Assembly: GCA_963765545.1 (NCBI GenBank)
Contig: CAVXWW010000004.1
Coordinates: 124,001-188,000 of the forward strand
Source: JARRPM01 sp963765545
GTDB lineage: Bacteria > Pseudomonadota > Gammaproteobacteria > Pseudomonadales > Halieaceae
Reading direction: 5' to 3'
Length of the DNA stretch: 64,000 bases
The number at the start of each line of letters is the position of its first letter. Position 1 is the first letter of the stretch. This document shows positions 49,887-58,680 of this stretch, in pieces. Position numbers and translations under genes: made by a program. The notes beneath the pieces were generated by a model that was not told where the DNA came from, searched no databases, and saw only the letters and a program-made list of their open reading frames with translations.

Positions 49887-52102
49887 TGGGCCTGGTTACT
49901 GGATGTCAGTATCCACTGTCCATTATGGTGCTGCTTTTGCTCACTTGCTTGAGCGCTGCTGCAGCAGATGTGGCGCCCGACTATCAAGCCCTGCGCCGGG
50001 CCGCTGCTGAAACCGGCATGAGCGTAAAAAGATGCCCGGAGCTGGCCGAATCCTATGGCGCATGGGTGGCCCAACAGCGGGAGTCTGAAACCGGGCGTGC
50101 GGCGCTGCTGGAAAGTCGCCAACTGGGTGAATCGATATACGACCGCTGCCGCGAAGGGATTCGTGGGCTGGAAATGGCAACAGGTCAGGACGAGACTGCT
50201 CTGGAGGCCCTGTACCGCTCGGAGTTCTGGTACCGGGTCAGCCAGGCGCTGGCGTCGTTACGGTATTGGCAGGCCTGGCTGGACCTGTCCCTCGCCCAGC
50301 AGGCCGGCGACAGCGAGGCGGCGGTAACCGACCTGGAGCGGGCAAGAAGGGGCTTCGAGGCAGCCTCGTTGAGGATTCTATTCCCGGGCGTGGTATACGG
50401 CAGCTGGCTGGGCCTGGCCTATGTAGAGCAGTTGCAGGGTGATGAAGTGGGCATGAGAAAGCGCCTGAATTTGCTCAAGCGGGCACTGGCCACAGATCCG
50501 GATAACCCGCTGCACGAGATTATCGATACTGAACTCGGCTTGATCTCGCTGCGTCTTGATGAGGCCGGCCCGATCAAGCTGGTAAAGGGTGAACCCTTGA
50601 GCGCAAGCCGGGCGCGGCTGCTCGAGGAGCAGGTGTTCACCCTGCTGCAGCGCCATCGCAATGAGCAGGAAGGGGCAATAGAGGCCGCGGGTTACCTCAG
50701 GCAACTGGTCGATCAGGGTTATCTTGATGATCGGCTTTTCACCCGGATTCTCACCTATCGCGATGAGATCGTAGGTCACGAGTTCGGTAGTATCAGCCTT
50801 CTTGTCGATGCTGAATACGCCTATGCCTACCAACAGTACGATAGTAATGTGTTGAAGTTTCGCCAGTTCCTCGCCAGCGATGCGGCTCGCCTGCCATTGA
50901 ATCTGACGCTCTACTATTATCATTTTGCCGTGTCGCTATACCAGATAGGCTTAACCCGGGACTCGCTGCAGGTAATAGAAAAGTTGCGTGCTTCCGCCGA
51001 GCTTTCGGGCAACCTGAAGGCGCCGCTCGCCAAGCTGTATTTTATTGTTGCCAATGCCATGTACCAGAGCCAGGCCACAAAAGAGCATGCGCAACAGCTT
51101 GAATCGGCTGCCCAGGGTTTTGTCTCCCTGGCTCCCACAGACCCAGATATTGCCAGCGGCCATATGGCCCTTGCGCGTGTGGCCGACAGTGATGATGAAC
51201 GGGACCGGCAGCTCAAGCTGGCACGGTCCGACTCCCGCCTCAGGGACAGCGTCCGCGCGGTAGAGCTGGAGGCCAGCCTGACTCGCTTCCAGGCGGCACT
51301 GGCGGCAGACGACCAGCCGGCATTGCGGGCACAGGCACAGTCTGCACTGGACCTGATCGAGGACCTGCCCGGGGAACAGCGCGAATCACTTGACCTGCAG
51401 GTGCTGGCACTGCAGTTGCAGAGTGTCCTGGCGGAGGATGCACAGGACATACTGCCTGCGCTGGGTGAGCTGTACCGCAATCCCGCGTTGGACTCCTCGC
51501 AAAAGCGGGTGCTCGCCTGGTCTACTCTGCGAGTAATAGATCGCTTGCAGGGCCTGCCAGCTCTGCGCGACTTTGTCAGCCGCTTGCCTGCAGCCGGGGT
51601 AGATTCGGTCATTGACCAGGAGCTCTACGTTTTGCTGCGCGAGTTTGAGAGCGGGGGCCGCCACGCAGAGCTGGCACAGTTGTGTGAGCTCTGGTTGCCG
51701 ATGATGCAATCCCAGCCGCAGCTACAGCGTCAGGTGTGGCTGCTCCAGATCAATGCATTGCGCGCCACATCCATGGATGATGAAGCGCTGCGAGCGATTC
51801 GGGCGATGCTGACTACCTTTCCGAATTCGGGTGACGCCTGGGCACAATTGGCGGTGCAGTCCGAGGCGATGGGTGATCAGTTTGGCGCCGAGCGTGCCCT
51901 GGCACACATCGCTGCCGCAGAGCCGGAGGGATCGCCGCGCTGGCTCAATACCTCCATGCACCGCCTGCAACTGTTGGCAGCTGATTCCGGTGCAGGCCGG
52001 GCCTGTGCTCTGTACCGGCGTATTATGGTCTACGATCATAGGCTAGAGGAAACACAGCAGCTCAAGCTGGCGGAGTTTGCCGCTGGTAATAGCTGTCAGT
52101 AA
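49886..52102 (+). CDS. Large periplasmic helical-repeat protein of unknown function
   Basis: This 738-residue protein starts at the ATG sharing one base with the preceding stop (TAATG), so it is tightly coupled. A signal peptide (VLLLLTCLSAAAA-DV) is followed by an almost entirely helical chain. It has TPR-like pairs such as ALASLRYWQAWLDLSLAQQAGDSEAAV and LLKRALATDPDNPLHEI, and a C-terminal SGDAWAQLAVQSEAMGDQFGAERALAHI repeat. Such solenoids act as protein docks. Its position suggests a partner of the vWA protein or the DUF1329 carriers. No closer family is recognised. Confidence 0.72.
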   Translation: MGLVTGCQYPLSIMVLLLLTCLSAAAADVAPDYQALRRAAAETGMSVKRCPELAESYGAWVAQQRESETGRAALLESRQLGESIYDRCREGIRGLEMATGQDETALEALYRSEFWYRVSQALASLRYWQAWLDLSLAQQAGDSEAAVTDLERARRGFEAASLRILFPGVVYGSWLGLAYVEQLQGDEVGMRKRLNLLKRALATDPDNPLHEIIDTELGLISLRLDEAGPIKLVKGEPLSASRARLLEEQVFTLLQRHRNEQEGAIEAAGYLRQLVDQGYLDDRLFTRILTYRDEIVGHEFGSISLLVDAEYAYAYQQYDSNVLKFRQFLASDAARLPLNLTLYYYHFAVSLYQIGLTRDSLQVIEKLRASAELSGNLKAPLAKLYFIVANAMYQSQATKEHAQQLESAAQGFVSLAPTDPDIASGHMALARVADSDDERDRQLKLARSDSRLRDSVRAVELEASLTRFQAALAADDQPALRAQAQSALDLIEDLPGEQRESLDLQVLALQLQSVLAEDAQDILPALGELYRNPALDSSQKRVLAWSTLRVIDRLQGLPALRDFVSRLPAAGVDSVIDQELYVLLREFESGGRHAELAQLCELWLPMMQSQPQLQRQVWLLQINALRATSMDDEALRAIRAMLTTFPNSGDAWAQLAVQSEAMGDQFGAERALAHIAAAEPEGSPRWLNTSMHRLQLLAADSGAGRACALYRRIMVYDHRLEETQQLKLAEFAAGNSCQ

Positions 52103-52118
52103 TAAAGAGAACATTAGC

Positions 52119-53495
52119 ATGCATATCCGTCGCTACGATCAACACTTTTCACGTCGACACTTTTTGTCCCAGTTGGGGCGCGGTGTTCTGGCCACCGGCG
52201 TTTTGGCACCGCTGTGGTCCAGCATTGCCCGTACCGGGAGCATTGAGAGCGCGTATCCTGATGAGCTTCTGTCGATAGAGGCGTATACCGGCGGCAAACT
52301 GAGTACCGGCGACCGGATCGATGCGGGTAATGTTGAACTGGTGAAAGACCTGCTGGACCCCATTCAGTTCACCCAGATCTCACAGATGGGCCGGGTGCTG
52401 ACCCTGCGCCCGACCACCACCAACATCATGGAACTCAGCCCATGGGAATACATTGAAGCCACGCTGCGCCACCAGGGTCAGGCGATGTTCGCCGATGACG
52501 GCAATGTGGTCACTCGAGAGGGTAAACCCTGGATAGGCGGCAACCCGTTTCCGGACCCCCAGTCAGCGATAGAGGTGTTCGCCGGGATCACCCTGAGTTG
52601 GGGACGACACGATGTGTCCCTGGCCGCAGTAAAGGAGTGGGACCTGGATGAGAAGGGCAAGGTGGCTTACCAGTATCAGTCCTGCTGGGTAGAGATGAGC
52701 CCGGTGGGACGACTGGTGATGGAACCCAAACCTTACTGGCCCGGACACGAAGACAAACTGCGTTATCAGTCGGTGTTTTTTGTATCACCTAACGATATAA
52801 AGGGAACCTCCTATCTTAACATCTGGCACTATGACCAGAATCGCTATCCCGATCTGTACGGCTACCTGCCAGCATTCAAGCGCGTCAGGCGGTTCCCCAC
52901 CAACCAACGCTTTGAGCCGCTGATTCCCGGCTCTACCCTGTACCTCTCGGATGCCTGGGCGGCGGGAGACCCCTTCCTCACCTGGGGCAATTACCGCACG
53001 ATTCACCGCGGCCCCGCTCTGGCGGCGGTGAGTAACAGCTGGAATGCACAGGACCCGAACTGGGAGCACAGCGTGCACGGTGGGGAAGGTGGCAAAACTT
53101 TCTGGGATACAGACGTGGAACTCGTTCCCGAGGCGATTGTGGTTGAGGCTGAGCCAACGGGTTACCCAAGGGCGCCCATCAGCAAAAAACGCGTCTGGTT
53201 TGATGCCAGGACACTGTTGCCGCTCAGCATGGTGAGTTTTGATCGTCGCGGGGAGATTTTCCGCTCCTTTGATGGTGCTTTTTCGCTCTACGAGAAGGGC
53301 GACAAGCGGGTAATGGATGGCGATCATCCTTACTGGTCCTGGACCCGGGTACATGCCCACGACATACAAACGAATCGGATTACCCGGCTGGCACAGGTGA
53401 AGGAGATCGAGGGCGGCTATCGTACCAAGGTAAACGACCCTGATGTGTATGAGCGTTACCTGACCCAGGGCGCATTGCGTCGTTTGGGTACTTGA
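52119..53495 (+). CDS. DUF1329 protein, Tat-exported (paralogue 2)
   Basis: This 458-residue protein closely resembles the DUF1329 protein at 43086, including the twin-arginine signal (FSRRHFLSQL), GGNPFPDPQSA, YWPGHEDKLRYQSVFF, KRVRRFPTNQRFEPL and EAEPTGYPRAPISKKRVWFD. The two copies, roughly 60% alike by eye, bracket the operon, with the ExbB/ExbD/vWA motor between them. A duplication with divided roles, or a heteromeric carrier, is plausible. The ATG at 52119 is used because upstream in-frame sequence overlaps the repeat-protein gene. Confidence 0.9.
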   Translation: MHIRRYDQHFSRRHFLSQLGRGVLATGVLAPLWSSIARTGSIESAYPDELLSIEAYTGGKLSTGDRIDAGNVELVKDLLDPIQFTQISQMGRVLTLRPTTTNIMELSPWEYIEATLRHQGQAMFADDGNVVTREGKPWIGGNPFPDPQSAIEVFAGITLSWGRHDVSLAAVKEWDLDEKGKVAYQYQSCWVEMSPVGRLVMEPKPYWPGHEDKLRYQSVFFVSPNDIKGTSYLNIWHYDQNRYPDLYGYLPAFKRVRRFPTNQRFEPLIPGSTLYLSDAWAAGDPFLTWGNYRTIHRGPALAAVSNSWNAQDPNWEHSVHGGEGGKTFWDTDVELVPEAIVVEAEPTGYPRAPISKKRVWFDARTLLPLSMVSFDRRGEIFRSFDGAFSLYEKGDKRVMDGDHPYWSWTRVHAHDIQTNRITRLAQVKEIEGGYRTKVNDPDVYERYLTQGALRRLGT

Positions 53496-53516
53496 TTGGT
53501 CCGGTGTCAGTTGCGC

Positions 53517-53557
53517 TGTCGGGAAATAGCAGTAAATAGGTCACCTGCGAACATTGA
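53517..53557 (+). promoter_or_regulatory. Weaker AraC-type direct-repeat element (copy 3)
   Basis: TGTCGGGAAATAGCA at 53517 and GGTCACCTGCGAACA at 53539 are again 22 bp apart. Aligned to copy 2, the block matches at about 25 of 37 positions, fewer than copy 1. It precedes the SDR gene at 53607. No convincing -10 is at the expected distance, so this copy is less certain. Confidence 0.4.
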
Positions 53558-53606
53558 GAATGTTGTTTAAATTGTCATTGATAGCGGATCAAACTGGAGA
53601 CAGGTT

Positions 53607-54368
53607 ATGAGAGTAAACAATAAGGTCGCCCTGGTGACAGGTGGAGGTTCAGGGCTTGGTGAAGCCATCTGCCTGCGCCTGGCGGAAGAGGGCGCTACGG
53701 TTGTGGTGAGTGATATAAACGAGAGCAGCGCACAGGGCGTGGCTACTGCTATCGGTGGCAATTCGGTGGCCTTGCATCAGGATGTCACCAGTGAAGAGCG
53801 TTGGGAAGAGGTGATCGCGGATGTTGTCGGTCGCTTCGGTCGGCTGGATATACTGGTGAATAACGCCGGCATTGCAATTGTCGGCACGGTGGAAGATACA
53901 TCCCTGGCAGATTGGCAGGCTACCCAGAATGTGAACCTTGACGCGGTATTTCTCGGCACGCGGGAAGCCATAAAAGTTATGAAAGCCGGCAGCGGTTCCA
54001 TTATCAATATTTCTTCTATTGAGGGGATTATTGGCGAGCCTGCGGTTGCAGCCTACAACGCCAGTAAGGGCGGTGTGAGAATCTTCACCAAGTCGGCGGC
54101 ACTGCACTGCGCGGCCGAGGGTTACAACATCCGGGTTAACTCAGTGCACCCCGGGTTTATTGCCACCGCGATGGTCTCGGGTGCGGTGGACTCTATGAGT
54201 GAGGAAGATGGCGCTGCTTTCCAGGAGAGGATTCTCGGTAATATACCTATGGGACATATGGGCGAGCCCATCGATATTGCCAATGGCGTCCTGTTCCTGG
54301 CGTCTGAGGAATCCCGTTATATGACCGGCTCAGAGCTCGTTATCGATGGGGGTTATATCGCAAGGTGA
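53607..54368 (+). CDS. SDR-family oxidoreductase (3-ketoacyl/hydroxysteroid dehydrogenase type)
   Basis: This 253-residue classical SDR has the NAD(P)-binding ALVTGGGSGLGEAI at the N-terminus, the NNAGI strand, the catalytic Ser in INISSIEGIIG and Tyr-Lys in AAYNASKGG, and a C-terminal YMTGSELVIDGGY. Classical SDRs of this kind reduce or oxidise a hydroxyl on acyl, steroid or sugar substrates; the sequence does not fix which. TGGAGACAGG precedes the ATG. A weak copy of the AraC-type element lies upstream, and the AraC gene is convergent immediately downstream. Confidence 0.9.
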   Translation: MRVNNKVALVTGGGSGLGEAICLRLAEEGATVVVSDINESSAQGVATAIGGNSVALHQDVTSEERWEEVIADVVGRFGRLDILVNNAGIAIVGTVEDTSLADWQATQNVNLDAVFLGTREAIKVMKAGSGSIINISSIEGIIGEPAVAAYNASKGGVRIFTKSAALHCAAEGYNIRVNSVHPGFIATAMVSGAVDSMSEEDGAAFQERILGNIPMGHMGEPIDIANGVLFLASEESRYMTGSELVIDGGYIAR

Positions 54369-54398
54369 TGTGCCGCGGGCGTTTCGCCCCGATGTGCG

Positions 54399-55448
54399 TT
54401 ACACAGATTCCAGCCGCGCGGCCTCGGCAGAGTCCCTGATGCTCCCGGGTGAAAACCCCGTCCAGCGCTTGAAGGCGTGGCTGAAGGACGGAGCATCCGA
54501 ATAACCAAGCCTGACCGCCACCTCTTCCATGGTGAGAGCCGTTGTCTTGAGATACTCCATGGCGAGGTTGCGCCGCACATTTTCTACCAGCTCGAGATAG
54601 CTGGTATTTTCGCTGGCCAGTTTTCGCTGGATGGTGCGCGGCGTCATGCTCAACCTCTGTGAAATACTTTCCAGGCTGGCCATTTGATTGGGCAGTTGCA
54701 GCAGGTGCTGACGGATGAGCTCTGCAAAACTGCCCGCTTTCACGAGGTTTGCGCAAATGCGTTCGCATTGGGCGCTGAAAATGCGGGCCGATTCGGATTC
54801 CGCCTGCTGCAAGGGTTTTTGCAGATAGTGCTCTTCCATCCTGAAGTCATTGTGGGGCATGCCGAAATTAACCGGACAATTGAACGTATCACGATAAAGC
54901 TGTGCGTAGGCTGGCTCCGGTTGGCGCACATTAACCTCTACCAAGGGTGGGGGTGAGCCCAATGCATCGCAGGCGATGGTATACGAGGCGGCCAATCCGC
55001 GATCTATCATATACTGGTAACAGCCGCCCAGGTCGCGCTGAGGCTCAAGGCTGAGGATGGCCAGTTGGTTTTCGGTGCGTAAGGTCCAGTGCATATAGGA
55101 CCAGGTCATTGGCAGGTATTTGAACACAACCCGGAAGGCTTCGGTAAGGTTGCTGCTCGCCATCGCCGCCAGTCCCAACATGCCATAGAAAGACAGGTGG
55201 TAACGGGGGCCGCACAGCAGGCCCAACTCCGGCTTGTCGAGTGCTGCCAGGGCGTGCTCCTTGAATTCCAGTTCCTTGCCGGGTAGCAGTGTGTAGTCGG
55301 GATCTTCAATTGCGCCCGGTGGAATACCGCACTGTTCCAGCAGCGGCGTGGGGTCCAGACCGTGTTCCCTGAGAAGGGCTGTAAAGGGGCCGAGACCGTA
55401 GGCGCGGTGGCTAAGTCCGGCAACACCTCTGTCGGATTGTATCAGCAT
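54399..55448 (-). CDS. AraC-family transcriptional regulator
   Basis: This protein of about 349 residues has an N-terminal arabinose-binding-like sensor domain (GVAGLSHRAYGLGPFTALLREHGLDPTPLL and on). The C-terminal DNA-binding domain has two helix-turn-helix units (SISQRLSMTPRTIQRKLASENTSYLELVENVRRN and EVAVRLGYSDAPSFSHAFKRWTGFSPG). The layout matches activators for hydrophobic or acid catabolism genes. The ATG at 55448 is chosen over 55496 and 55514 because the latter two lie within the operator element (55477-55517). The direct-repeat element fits its autoregulation and control of the RND operon. Confidence 0.9.
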   Translation of the reverse strand: MLIQSDRGVAGLSHRAYGLGPFTALLREHGLDPTPLLEQCGIPPGAIEDPDYTLLPGKELEFKEHALAALDKPELGLLCGPRYHLSFYGMLGLAAMASSNLTEAFRVVFKYLPMTWSYMHWTLRTENQLAILSLEPQRDLGGCYQYMIDRGLAASYTIACDALGSPPPLVEVNVRQPEPAYAQLYRDTFNCPVNFGMPHNDFRMEEHYLQKPLQQAESESARIFSAQCERICANLVKAGSFAELIRQHLLQLPNQMASLESISQRLSMTPRTIQRKLASENTSYLELVENVRRNLAMEYLKTTALTMEEVAVRLGYSDAPSFSHAFKRWTGFSPGSIRDSAEAARLESV

Positions 55449-55476
55449 AGTTGTAATCGTTATCTCGCCGAAGGTC

Positions 55477-55517
55477 TGTCGGAAATTAACAAACATAATG
55501 TCGCCTGTAAACATCTT
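55477..55517. promoter_or_regulatory. AraC-type direct-repeat element (copy 2)
   Basis: Half-sites TGTCGGAAATTAACA (55477) and TGTCGCCTGTAAACA (55499) are 22 bp apart. Copy 1 at 40412 matches over a 40-bp ungapped block. A TAGGAT hexamer at 55537-55542 lies 23 bp past the second half-site, so it would drive the plus-strand thiolase/CoA-ligase genes, while the minus side is the AraC leader. Confidence 0.65.
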
Positions 55518-55589
55518 CCGTAGAGGGTCCTATCGTTAGGATATTTGATCGGGACAACTATTTAATAAGAATACCCGGAGGATATTCCC

Positions 55590-55925
55590 ATGGAACCGAA
55601 CGCCTATATCGCCGGAGCTGTTGACGTCGAATCGACAGATGAGGTGATGGCTGGCATCAGCCAGAGAATTGCCGCCAGTGGTGTCAATCATGACAGCCAG
55701 GGCAGTGGTACCTCACGATCACTGTTCATGGATATCTATGCTATCTGGGCAATGGAACATATGAAACGCTATGGCACCACGCGGGAACAATTTGCTGCGG
55801 TATCTGCTAAAAATTCTTTCCATGGCAGCCTCAACCCTAAAGCCCAGTTTCGCGGTTAGATTTCTATTGATGATGTGATGAATGCCCGGGAGGTGTCATG
55901 GCCGCTGATCTTGCTTACGCGCTGA
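55590..55925 (+). pseudogene. Thiolase (lipid-transfer/acetyl-CoA acetyltransferase type), degraded remnant
   Basis: An 89-codon frame with thiolase similarity in its second half (SRSLFMDIYAIWAMEHMKRYGTTREQFAAVSAKNSFHGSLNPKAQFR) is closed by TAG at 55857-55859. In the same frame after the TAG comes ISIDDVMNAREVSWPLILLTR, the next expected thiolase block, up to a second stop at 55923. The N-terminal third with the catalytic cysteine and the C-terminal half with the catalytic His/Cys are missing. So this is a relic, damaged by a nonsense codon and deletions. It sits under a well-formed AraC-type promoter. Confidence 0.75.
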
Positions 55926-56015
55926 TCGGGGGTGGCTAGACTATGGCTAATGAACCGTCTGAAGAAGATGTCTGGCGAATAGCTGTTAATACGCCCAACG
56001 ACAGCCGCCGGTGGG

Positions 56016-57618
56016 ATGCCTGATCTGACCGTGTTTCGCCAACCTGATCGCGGCACAGGCGAGGCAGCAAAAAGACCAGGTTATTCTCACCTTTGTCAGC
56101 GTTGATGCTGACAATGAGCTTGTCGAGCAAACCCGCAGCTACCGCCAGCTCCATGAGAACGGCCAGCAGATGGCTGCGGCGCTGGCCGCTGCCGGTATGA
56201 AAAAGGGCGATAGTTTCGCGCTGGTGATGCAAAACCATCCCGAGTTCGTTGACACCATGGTAGCTTCTTCAATTTGCGGGACGGTATTCGTGCCGGTCGA
56301 CCCGCGTACCCGTGGCGACAAGTTGGCCTATATGCTCAATTTCCCGGAGTGTCGGGGAGCGATCGTGGCAGATTACGCGCTGGCAGAGGTGTTGTCGGTG
56401 CTGCCGCAGACACCCGCCCTGGAATGGTTGTGGGTTCTATCGACCGGAGTGCTGGCGGACTACCCTGGGGAAGAACCGATACCGTTGCAGCTCCTCTCGG
56501 ATCTGCCGCCTGCACCCCAACCGTTGCCGGTGGCGGTCACGGATCCGCGAGAGCCAATGCAAATGCTCTTTACATCGGGGACCACGGGGGATCCCAAGGC
56601 GATAGTGGCCTCCTATGCCAGGTTTGACAATGTGTCATCCATAGGGCCGATGTTGGGCCTGCAGGAAACCGACATACTGTACACGGGTCTCTCCCTGACC
56701 CATGCCAACGCCCAGTTGATTACCCTTGGCAACGCGCTGAAAATGGCGCTGCCCTGTGTGATCAGTCGCAAATTCACCAAGTCGCGACTGTGGGATATCT
56801 GCCGTCGTTACGGCTGTACCTTCTTCAATTTGCTCGGCGGCATGACCACGGCTATCTACAGTGAGCCACCGTGCCCGAATGATGCAGATAACCCGGTGCG
56901 CAGAGTGCTCAGCGCCGGTATGCCCGCGGTTATCTGGGAAGACTTCGCGCGCCGATTCAATGTCGAGATATTTGAGTTTTACGGCGCGGCAGAAGGCGGC
57001 ATGACATTTAATCCGCCGGGTGCCGGCCCGGTGGGTAGTATCGGTAAGCCACCGCCAACGCTGGAGGCGCTGGTTGTGGACGAGGATGACAAACCGTGCC
57101 CACCGCATGTACAGGGAGAAATCATCTTTCGCAATGCCGACCACAGTGTGCCGGTGGTGGCGTATTACAAAAATCCCGATGCCTCAAGCAAAAAGACCCG
57201 CAATGGCTGGTTGAGAATGGGGGATATAGGGCATACCGACGAGGACGGCTGGTTCTATTACGATTATCGTGCAGGAGGAGGTTTACGCCATAACGGCGAC
57301 TTCATAAACCCCGGTTTTGTAGAGAAGGCTATCGCGGAACACCCGCAGGTCGATGACGTGTTCGTTTTTGGTACCGAAGCGGCTTCCGGCGTACCCGGCG
57401 AAAAAGATGTGATAGCCGCCGTCGTCGCGGCGCCCGGAACCGCGCTGGAGCCGGTGGATTTGTATCGCCACTGCCGTGACCACCTGGAGTCCAACTCCGT
57501 ACCCTCTTTTATTCAGGTAATGAAGGAAATACCCAAGACAGCCTCGGAAAAACCACAGGAGCGGTTCTGCCTCGAATTTTTCCGTAATCACCCCGAGACG
57601 GTCTACACTGAATCCTAG
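56016..57618 (+). pseudogene. Acyl-CoA ligase (AMP-binding), 5' frameshift
   Basis: The ANL-superfamily ligase body is intact: TSGTTGDPKAI P-loop (about codon 180), EFYGAAEGGMTFNP, and DFINPGFVEKAI near the C-terminus, like carnitine/crotonobetaine-CoA ligases. The natural N-terminus (MPDLTVF, then ANLIAAQARQQKDQVILTF) is split between frames. The first part runs from ATG at 56016, and the rest is in another frame beginning at 56038, which needs removal of one base near 56037. The only in-frame start in the long frame is the ATG at 56170, which drops about 50 conserved residues. Either a real frameshift or a sequencing error; the broken thiolase upstream favours decay. Confidence 0.65.
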
Positions 57619-57728
57619 ACCCAGACCTGGATCAAGACCCAGCGAGGAGCCAGGCCGATGTTGATGGCGAGGTCCGCCCGGTTAGTATTATCATTGCCCG
57701 AGCTGTTCTTTAAAAACGGAGAAAAAGC

Positions 57729-58586
57729 ATGTCCACTGCTGATAAGCCCGAGCCAACTTCTTTCCAGGATCAGGTGATATGGATAACCGGCGCATCATCG
57801 GGTATCGGCGAGGCTTTGGCGAAGGCCTTCGCCGGAAAGGGTGCCAGGGTGGTGCTTTCCTCCCGCAAGGAATCCGAACTGTCGCGGGTGAGGCAGGATG
57901 CTATCGAGTCCGGCGCCAGCGCCGACAAGCTCCTGGTGGTTCCGCTGGACGTGATGGACCACGCGGCAATGCCAGCCGCCGTTGAAACCGTCCTCAATAC
58001 CTTCGGCCGTATCGATATGTTGATCAACAATGCAGGCAACTCGCAGCGCTCTTTTTGCCTGGAAACCGATATGGACGTATATCGTACGTTGTTCGAATTG
58101 AATGTACTGGGCCAGATTGCCCTGACCAAAGCGGTACTGCCCGTGATGGTGGAGCAGGGCTCTGGCCGCCTGGCGGTTACAGCCAGCGTGGCGGGCAAAG
58201 TCGGGGTACCACTGCGTACCGGCTACTGCGCGGCCAAGCATGCCGTAATGGGTTTCTTTGATTCCCTGCGCACCGAGGTGGCTGTGCATGGGATCTCGGT
58301 TACTACGATTGTTCCCGGCTTTATCCGCACCAATATCGGCAGCAATGCCCTGACGGGCTCCGGGGAGGCGGTGGGCAAGCCGGATGATGATATTGAGGGC
58401 GGTATGGATGTTACCGCTTGCGCAAGCGCCATTGTCCAGGGTCTGGCTGACGGTATAGAGGAAATAGCCGTGGGCGAGGGGATTGAAATGAGCCTGCTTG
58501 ACCTGAAGCGCCAGGACCCGACCGCGACCTTTCGTGCTCTGGAGGGAATGGCTGCAGAAATCCGCAGCAAGCGGCAGGGTGCATAA
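57729..58586 (+). CDS. SDR-family oxidoreductase (DHRS7-like)
   Basis: This 285-residue classical SDR has WITGASSGIGEALAKAFAGKGA, NNAGNS, catalytic Ser in VTASVAGKVG and Tyr-x-x-x-Lys in GYCAAKHAVMGFFDSLRTEV. The pattern after YCAAK and the long C-terminal VGEGIEMSLLDLKRQDP tail resemble eukaryotic DHRS7-type and bacterial steroid/retinoid reductases, suggesting a lipophilic substrate. GGAG precedes the ATG. It lies 110 bp after the CoA ligase and 94 bp before Coq4 on the same strand. Confidence 0.9.
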   Translation: MSTADKPEPTSFQDQVIWITGASSGIGEALAKAFAGKGARVVLSSRKESELSRVRQDAIESGASADKLLVVPLDVMDHAAMPAAVETVLNTFGRIDMLINNAGNSQRSFCLETDMDVYRTLFELNVLGQIALTKAVLPVMVEQGSGRLAVTASVAGKVGVPLRTGYCAAKHAVMGFFDSLRTEVAVHGISVTTIVPGFIRTNIGSNALTGSGEAVGKPDDDIEGGMDVTACASAIVQGLADGIEEIAVGEGIEMSLLDLKRQDPTATFRALEGMAAEIRSKRQGA

Positions 58587-58680
58587 CTGTTCTCTTCCCT
58601 GGGAGCGCGAGTCATTGCAGGGGTGTCCACCGCCAGCCTGAAGACTATAATGAGGTATGTCCTGAACCTGGATCCTGGTT

